Below, in pieces: positions 59,938 through 64,000 of a stretch of DNA of 64,000 nt; within the stretch, counting starts at the first letter, position 1, and each line of letters opens with the position of its first letter. The translations under genes and the position numbers were made by a program. Origin of the DNA: Sedimenticola hydrogenitrophicus (lineage in GTDB: Bacteria; Pseudomonadota; Gammaproteobacteria; Chromatiales; Chromatiaceae); contig NZ_JAQGEI010000035.1 in the NCBI RefSeq assembly GCF_029017505.1, forward strand, positions 1-64,000, in the 5' to 3' direction. Below the pieces are notes generated by a model. The model searched no databases. It had not been told where the DNA came from and worked only from the letters and a program-made list of their open reading frames with translations.

Positions 59938-60561
59938 ATGAGCGTTAAAAAGGAGATTAGAGAAAAAATCGTGGCCGCTGCCAATGCCCTGGTGGCGGAG
60001 GGCATCGAGAGCCCCACCAATGACCAGGTGCGTGAGCGCATGGGGGGAGGCTCGCTGTCGCATATCAGCCCTGTGATGAGGGAGTGGCGGGAGTCCCGCA
60101 AGCAAGAGGTCGCCGTTGCCCTGGAGATGCCGGCAGACCTCCGGCGCGCCATGGAAACATCACTGGGCCAGGTCTGGACCGTCGCCAGCAAGCTGGCAGG
60201 CTCGACGGTCGAGGCGGTACGCCAGGAGGCCGATGCCGCCATCGAGGCCGCCACCGGCGAGCGGGACGAGGCGCTGGCCGAGATCAGCCGGCTGGAGGAT
60301 CGCATGGGTGAACTGCAAAAGGCCTTGGCCGAGAAAGACCAAGCTGTTAGCCAGGCACAAGGGGAGTTGGATAAGGCCCGTGCGGACGCTGCCAGGTTGT
60401 CCAGTGAAAACGCCGCCCTGGCCGCCCGGGTGGAAGACCGAGATGAGCAAATCAAGAGCCTGCGGGCGGAACTCAGAGAGGCCCGGGAAGATAATAAGAC
60501 CCTGCAGGGCGAACTGGTCGAGATCGCCCGGGCCCGGAAGGCCACTAGGGGTTCCACGTAG
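59938..60561 (+). CDS. KfrA-like DNA-binding coiled-coil protein
   Basis: A 207-residue protein with an N-terminal KfrA DNA-binding HTH domain (AANALVAEGIESPTNDQVRERMGGG.., VMREWRESR) and a long C-terminal coiled coil (from about residue 90; LEDRMGELQKALAEKDQAV... ELREAREDNKTLQ). KfrA proteins of plasmids and integrative elements bind palindromic operators in their own promoters and structure DNA. The 20-bp-arm palindrome upstream matches this. It stands alone between the lipoprotein and ParB-like gene. Start ATG has GAGGTGATGGG before it. Confidence 0.8.
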   Translation: MSVKKEIREKIVAAANALVAEGIESPTNDQVRERMGGGSLSHISPVMREWRESRKQEVAVALEMPADLRRAMETSLGQVWTVASKLAGSTVEAVRQEADAAIEAATGERDEALAEISRLEDRMGELQKALAEKDQAVSQAQGELDKARADAARLSSENAALAARVEDRDEQIKSLRAELREAREDNKTLQGELVEIARARKATRGST

Positions 60562-60781
60562 AACCTCGGCCTTGCGCTTTTTGCGTGGAGGATTGGCTGA
60601 ACGGCAGCCCGGAGGGACGCCCGGCAGGGATGCCGGGTGCTGTCCGGTCGGATTGGTGCTTGGCCCAGGGATGGGCCGTCTGAGGGAGAAGGGCCGGAAC
60701 CCAGGATGATCGCCAGAAGTTGAAGCGCGGCCCCTGGGCCTGCTGGTTCGCCGGGGCTATCTCGCGCCTGGCTGACTGGTT

Positions 60782-61201
60782 TTAATGCAGTACATAGAAG
60801 GCGACGACTAACAACGCCAAAGCTCCAAATACAACTACAACGCTTTGCCCTGTGTTTGACTGTTCCTCGGGTGCTTCAATTGTATCCAGGGTGTAGGTCA
60901 CCGGGGAGGCTGCAATACGCACCACCTCCCCGGCTGTGATATCAGCCACTGGCATTCCCTCCAAGTCCTCCCAGCCGTCGGCGGCGGTAATCCGGTCTGA
61001 TGCGGAAACATAGTTGAAATTAATTGGGTATCCAAGGGACACCGCCGCCGCGATCCGATGGGAACCTTCCAGGGCGTAGTATCGACCGTTGATTCTCACG
61101 ACTCGGATGGTTGGTGGTCCCAACTGCACCATCCGTTGCTTTACCACAATCAAGTGCTCCGGATCGGCGTGGTTTGGCGCAACCAGTTCAAGCACGGCCA
61201 T
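60782..61201 (-). CDS. ParB-like domain protein with C-terminal membrane anchor
   Basis: A 139-residue protein with a ParB/sulfiredoxin-like fold: VLELVAPNHADPEHL, IRVVRINGRYYALEGSHRIAAAVSLG, with EGSHR in place of the DGHHR/GHRR nucleotide motif. The C-terminus is a single membrane helix (SVVVVFGALALLVVAFYVL), suggesting membrane anchoring. Its ATG overlaps the upstream gene stop (ATGA), so they are an operon with 61201-61494. Family assignment of the fold is good; role is unknown. Confidence 0.65.
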   Translation of the reverse strand: MAVLELVAPNHADPEHLIVVKQRMVQLGPPTIRVVRINGRYYALEGSHRIAAAVSLGYPINFNYVSASDRITAADGWEDLEGMPVADITAGEVVRIAASPVTYTLDTIEAPEEQSNTGQSVVVVFGALALLVVAFYVLH

Positions 61202-61494
61202 CAGCGATCATCCGAGAATAGTAAGCTCTTGGTTTTCCGGCTCTCCCCGAATCCTTGAAACCAGGTGTCACTGTTATTCATCACGCTGGGATTCAGTGGA
61301 CTGATACCCGTCGCCCCAGCGGCGAACCCACGCCAGTAACTTGTTTGATCCTTAAATGGACAGGCCTCTTTATCATGGCATTCACCGCAGAGCTGATCGA
61401 GGATTCTGTCAATCCTATCGGGCTGTTGGTACACGCTCATGCCCAAACTCTCGATCCACATAATCGCCTCATCAAAACTGATTTTTTTCTTCAT
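61201..61494 (-). CDS. Unknown protein with CxECxxxxxC motif
   Basis: A 97-residue protein starting MKKKISFDEAIMWIESLGMSV, containing LCGECHDKEACPF (three Cys and one His, possible metal site) and an aromatic Gly-rich centre (SYWRGFAAGATGI). No known family. The stop overlaps the ParB-like ATG. It is preceded by a 134-nt gap from the next upstream gene. Confidence 0.5.
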   Translation of the reverse strand: MKKKISFDEAIMWIESLGMSVYQQPDRIDRILDQLCGECHDKEACPFKDQTSYWRGFAAGATGISPLNPSVMNNSDTWFQGFGESRKTKSLLFSDDR

Positions 61495-61628
61495 TGTTAT
61501 TACTCCATGTTTCAAATTCCGCTCTCCTGTCCACAAGTCCACAGGCTGTGCCTGAGCCCCTCCGGAGGCTCGGGGCAGCCTGTGGGCCCTGTGGGCAGGC
61601 CCTACTCCCGGCCAGTACGGCGCCTCGG

Positions 61629-61904
61629 TCAAGGCCAGCGCGGTCTATACCAGCCCCGTGCCCGGTCGACGATTTTTCGCTGGCGCTTATCCAGTCTTTT
61701 ATAGGCAGCGAGAGAATCTTGCCAATCGGACGGCAGAAGCCGCGGCTCATCAAGTGCCAAGGCGGCGGTAATCTGCTCTGATGTGCTGCATGATGGTAAA
61801 GGGGTGTCCGGTGCTGCCCGCACCTGGTCTATAAGTTGTTGTTCAGTTGATAGCCCTAGCTCTGTGCACATCAATTTTCTATCTTCATCTGTTACCTTAA
61901 TCAT
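61629..61904 (-). CDS. Small unknown protein in mobile element
   Basis: A 91-residue predicted cytosolic protein (MIKVTDEDRKLMCTELGLST.. RLDKRQRKIVDRARGWYRP) with a helical N-terminal region and no recognised domain. The ATG has AGGAG seven nucleotides upstream. It is 23 nt downstream of the relaxase stop and probably in the same operon. Confidence 0.5.
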   Translation of the reverse strand: MIKVTDEDRKLMCTELGLSTEQQLIDQVRAAPDTPLPSCSTSEQITAALALDEPRLLPSDWQDSLAAYKRLDKRQRKIVDRARGWYRPRWP

Positions 61905-61927
61905 CAATTTTCTCCTTGGTAAAATTA

Positions 61928-64000
61928 TTACTCAGCTTCGTATTCCGCTTCTGCCGACTCGCGGGTCACACCCTCGCCGCCCTCGATCGCTGCCAGCGCT
62001 GCCTCTCGATCCTGCTCTGCCTGCTCGCCCATCTCCTGTAGTGTTGGCTCGTGGTCATGGTGGTTGTCATGATCATGTTCATGTGCCTTACCCTTATGCT
62101 CTTCCTTTTCGAGCTTCTCGTGATGCTCAGATTCAGGTTTCTCTTTCTCGTGTTCAACCTGGTGTTCTGCATGCGCCTCCTCTGTATGCGCCTCTCCTGT
62201 CTTTTCCCTCAGCTCCCGCAGCATCTTATTAAACTCTCTCTCTGCCTCGGCATAATCCTCCTCGGTACGTTTTCGCGTGCGCTCCACGGCCTTTTCTTCG
62301 TCGGGTGTCAACATTTCTTTCTCCTGATCTGGTTGATGTGGTCTATCAATCAGTTGGCTTACTCCTCGCTCTCGGGGCTCTTCGGCTCGGGGGGTGGCGG
62401 AATCATCGTGCCGTCGCAGATCGTGATCCGGAGATCGATCAGAGAGTGCATGATCCGACAGTAGATTTGAATATTCGTCGAGATCTCGGGCTCGTTCGCT
62501 GAGCGATAGCCCTGCCAAATGGCGTGCGGACAATTCCGACAGGCTACCGGTAGCTTCGGCGATTTTTCTACAATGCTCTGGTGTTGGGTAAGGGTTTGAC
62601 TGGTCATTCTGATACTCCCGTGCTGGATAAATTTGATAATCTTGTGAGGTGTCTTTCAGGTGGCTGCGGGCCATCGTCTTCGCCGCCTCCTTGTAGGTAT
62701 CGGAGGTTGCATAGAACTGAGTCTGCTCCCGGGCGCGGGAGGCCGCCACGTAGGACCAGTGACGATCGGACATGCCCTCATTGATCAGAACATGCGCACG
62801 ATCCACAGTCACTCCCTGGGATTTGTGGCAGGTGATGGCGTACCCATGCTGAAAATGTTCGAACTCCTGGGGGTTAAAATGGACTCGTTTCCCAGCGTCG
62901 GTCATGACCTCGAATCGATCCGGCGCCGCAGATACAACCGACCCCAGCACGCCGTTTTTCACGGCTACCAAGCGGTTATTTCGGGTGAATATAATGCGGT
63001 CGCCCTCGGCGTAATTTGTTCCGTTAATGGCTACCGCATCAGCTTGCACCTCGCCGGTCGCCTGCAACTCGGACCGCGCCAGTTGGTTCAGCAGCGCCAC
63101 GTCCCGCCTGGTGGCGGCGATCATCAGGTTTTCACCTGGGTGCTGCGGATCGCGCTCCTGCAGGTGGTTGGCTACCAGTTTTTCCAGTAGGGCATCATGG
63201 CTCTGTTGCTCGACATGCACCAAGCCCCGCTCGGCATACGCCCGCAGTGCTTTGCCCGCTTCTCCGTTTCTGAAGTCCTGTACAGCTTGGCGTGCCCATG
63301 CATCCCGCTGTCGTCTGTTCTCCGTGATTTCCACCGCTCCAATGGTCTGGCTGACTAGGCGGAACGCTCCGCCGGCATCTATAGCCTGAGTCTGGTAAGC
63401 GTCTCCGCAAAGAATAATTTTCGCGTTAGCGGCGTTGGCTTTGTCAGTGATCTCTTTCAGTAGTCGGCTTCCAGCGACACCCGCCTCATCGATCACCAGT
63501 ACACTATTTTTGGTCAGTGACTGATACCCGTTTTCCAGGTCATTGATCAGGGAGTGGATCGTTTGGCTGGGGATGGCGGCTCCGGCCTCGAGCTCGTCAG
63601 CTTGCTTACCACCCAGCGCACAACCAACGACGTGTTTTCCATCGGCTTTCCAAGCCTCGCGCGCCGCTCCCAGCGTGAACGATTTGCCCGTACCGGCCCA
63701 GCCCTGCACAGCACAGAATCCCTCCGGGCCGGTGATGTGTTCGAGCATCATTTTTTGTTCATCGGTAATAGTCGGCCGGGCGGCCAGCGCCTGGTCGACT
63801 GCGCCTTGACTGGATTGGTGGTGCCGCTCCTGGCTGCGTTTTTGTGCATCTGCCGCCAGGCGCTTTTCCAGGTTATACATTTCCAGGGTGGTATAGCGCG
63901 GTCGCCCCTCCCGGTCGCGAAGCGTGACCAGTTGATCATGATGCAGTAGCTCTTGCAGGTACTGTTCGGACTCCTCGGCCCCCATCACGCCCTGGGCGTG
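61928..64000 (-). CDS. MobF-type relaxase/helicase, 5' end outside the window
   Basis: At least 690 residues of a TraI/MobF C-terminal region. The RecD-like helicase has Walker A VQGWAGTGKSFTLGAA, Walker B VLVIDEAGVAGSR, then LCGDAYQTQAI and ITENRRQ, and the UvrD-like end YAITCHKSQGVTVDRAHVLI, SDRHWSYVAASRARE. The relaxase catalytic domain with its Tyr and 3-His motif is presumably upstream of 64000; the frame stays open to the edge. The C-terminus (about residues 585-686) is a low-complexity Glu/His tail (HEHDHDNHHDHEPT), unusual for TraI. It initiates and unwinds DNA in conjugative transfer of the element. Confidence 0.85.
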   Translation of the reverse strand, partial: HAQGVMGAEESEQYLQELLHHDQLVTLRDREGRPRYTTLEMYNLEKRLAADAQKRSQERHHQSSQGAVDQALAARPTITDEQKMMLEHITGPEGFCAVQGWAGTGKSFTLGAAREAWKADGKHVVGCALGGKQADELEAGAAIPSQTIHSLINDLENGYQSLTKNSVLVIDEAGVAGSRLLKEITDKANAANAKIILCGDAYQTQAIDAGGAFRLVSQTIGAVEITENRRQRDAWARQAVQDFRNGEAGKALRAYAERGLVHVEQQSHDALLEKLVANHLQERDPQHPGENLMIAATRRDVALLNQLARSELQATGEVQADAVAINGTNYAEGDRIIFTRNNRLVAVKNGVLGSVVSAAPDRFEVMTDAGKRVHFNPQEFEHFQHGYAITCHKSQGVTVDRAHVLINEGMSDRHWSYVAASRAREQTQFYATSDTYKEAAKTMARSHLKDTSQDYQIYPAREYQNDQSNPYPTPEHCRKIAEATGSLSELSARHLAGLSLSERARDLDEYSNLLSDHALSDRSPDHDLRRHDDSATPRAEEPRERGVSQLIDRPHQPDQEKEMLTPDEEKAVERTRKRTEEDYAEAEREFNKMLRELREKTGEAHTEEAHAEHQVEHEKEKPESEHHEKLEKEEHKGKAHEHDHDNHHDHEPTLQEMGEQAEQDREAALAAIEGGEGVTRESAEAEYEAE

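Overview
The window looks like chromosome of a GC-rich, Gram-negative gammaproteobacterium that oxidises sulfur and alcohols (Chromatiales or Sedimenticola-like lineages fit best; this is inference from gene content, not a computed assignment). The evidence is a Sox thiosulfate-oxidation operon without SoxCD, typical gammaproteobacterial housekeeping genes (bamC, dapA, purL, aspS, nudB, a GcvR-like ACT protein), many periplasmic c-type cytochromes, and numerous extragenic palindromic repeats.

Positions 1-30,000 form a large quinoprotein and aldehyde-oxidation region. It opens with tandem ~105-bp repeats and then a pqqA-pqqD-pqqE operon. Instead of pqqB/pqqC this continues into a 32-residue membrane protein, a PuuD-like (urate-oxidase N-domain) membrane protein, an SerC-type aminotransferase, a divergent dihydroorotate-dehydrogenase-like flavoprotein, a Ste24-type M48 membrane protease and, after a repeat, a creatininase-family hydrolase. 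A NosR/NirI-type flavin and Fe-S membrane protein and a MoaD/ThiS-like protein lie on the minus strand. Next come a polyferredoxin, a tungsten-type aldehyde ferredoxin oxidoreductase and an FAD/NAD oxidoreductase. After these are a PedF-like cytochrome c550, a FIST protein with a hybrid histidine kinase, and an AgmR/ErbR-type regulator. The PQQ alcohol dehydrogenase has a lanthanide-type D-x-D signature and is followed by a porin, a XoxJ-like binding protein, two small exported proteins and the PQQ-associated ABC system with its beta-propeller. Together they describe alcohol to aldehyde oxidation in the periplasm and aldehyde to acid oxidation in the cytoplasm, with cofactor supply and regulation nearby.

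Positions 30,000-47,000 are housekeeping: cytochrome c, fmdB-DUF502-aspS-nudB, PhoH-type ATPase, GcvR-like, dapA-bamC, a YycJ-like hydrolase, purL, azlCD and a UspA protein, separated by repeats and an IS110 scar.

Positions 47,000-55,500 are a thiosulfate-oxidation locus: a TtrS-like sensor kinase with a PhnD-type periplasmic domain, a FixJ-type regulator, then soxX-A-K-L-Y-Z-B. SoxX carries a lipobox. soxB sits behind a 28-bp perfect palindrome and may have its own promoter.

Positions 55,500-57,900 hold an unknown membrane protein, folD and a tRNA operon (Pro-Arg-His-Lys). From the tRNA-Lys 3' end to the right edge is an integrated mobilisable or conjugative element: tyrosine integrase, KfrA-like protein with a 20-bp-arm operator, a membrane-anchored ParB-like protein, small unknown proteins, and a MobF-type relaxase/helicase whose 5' end lies beyond the window.
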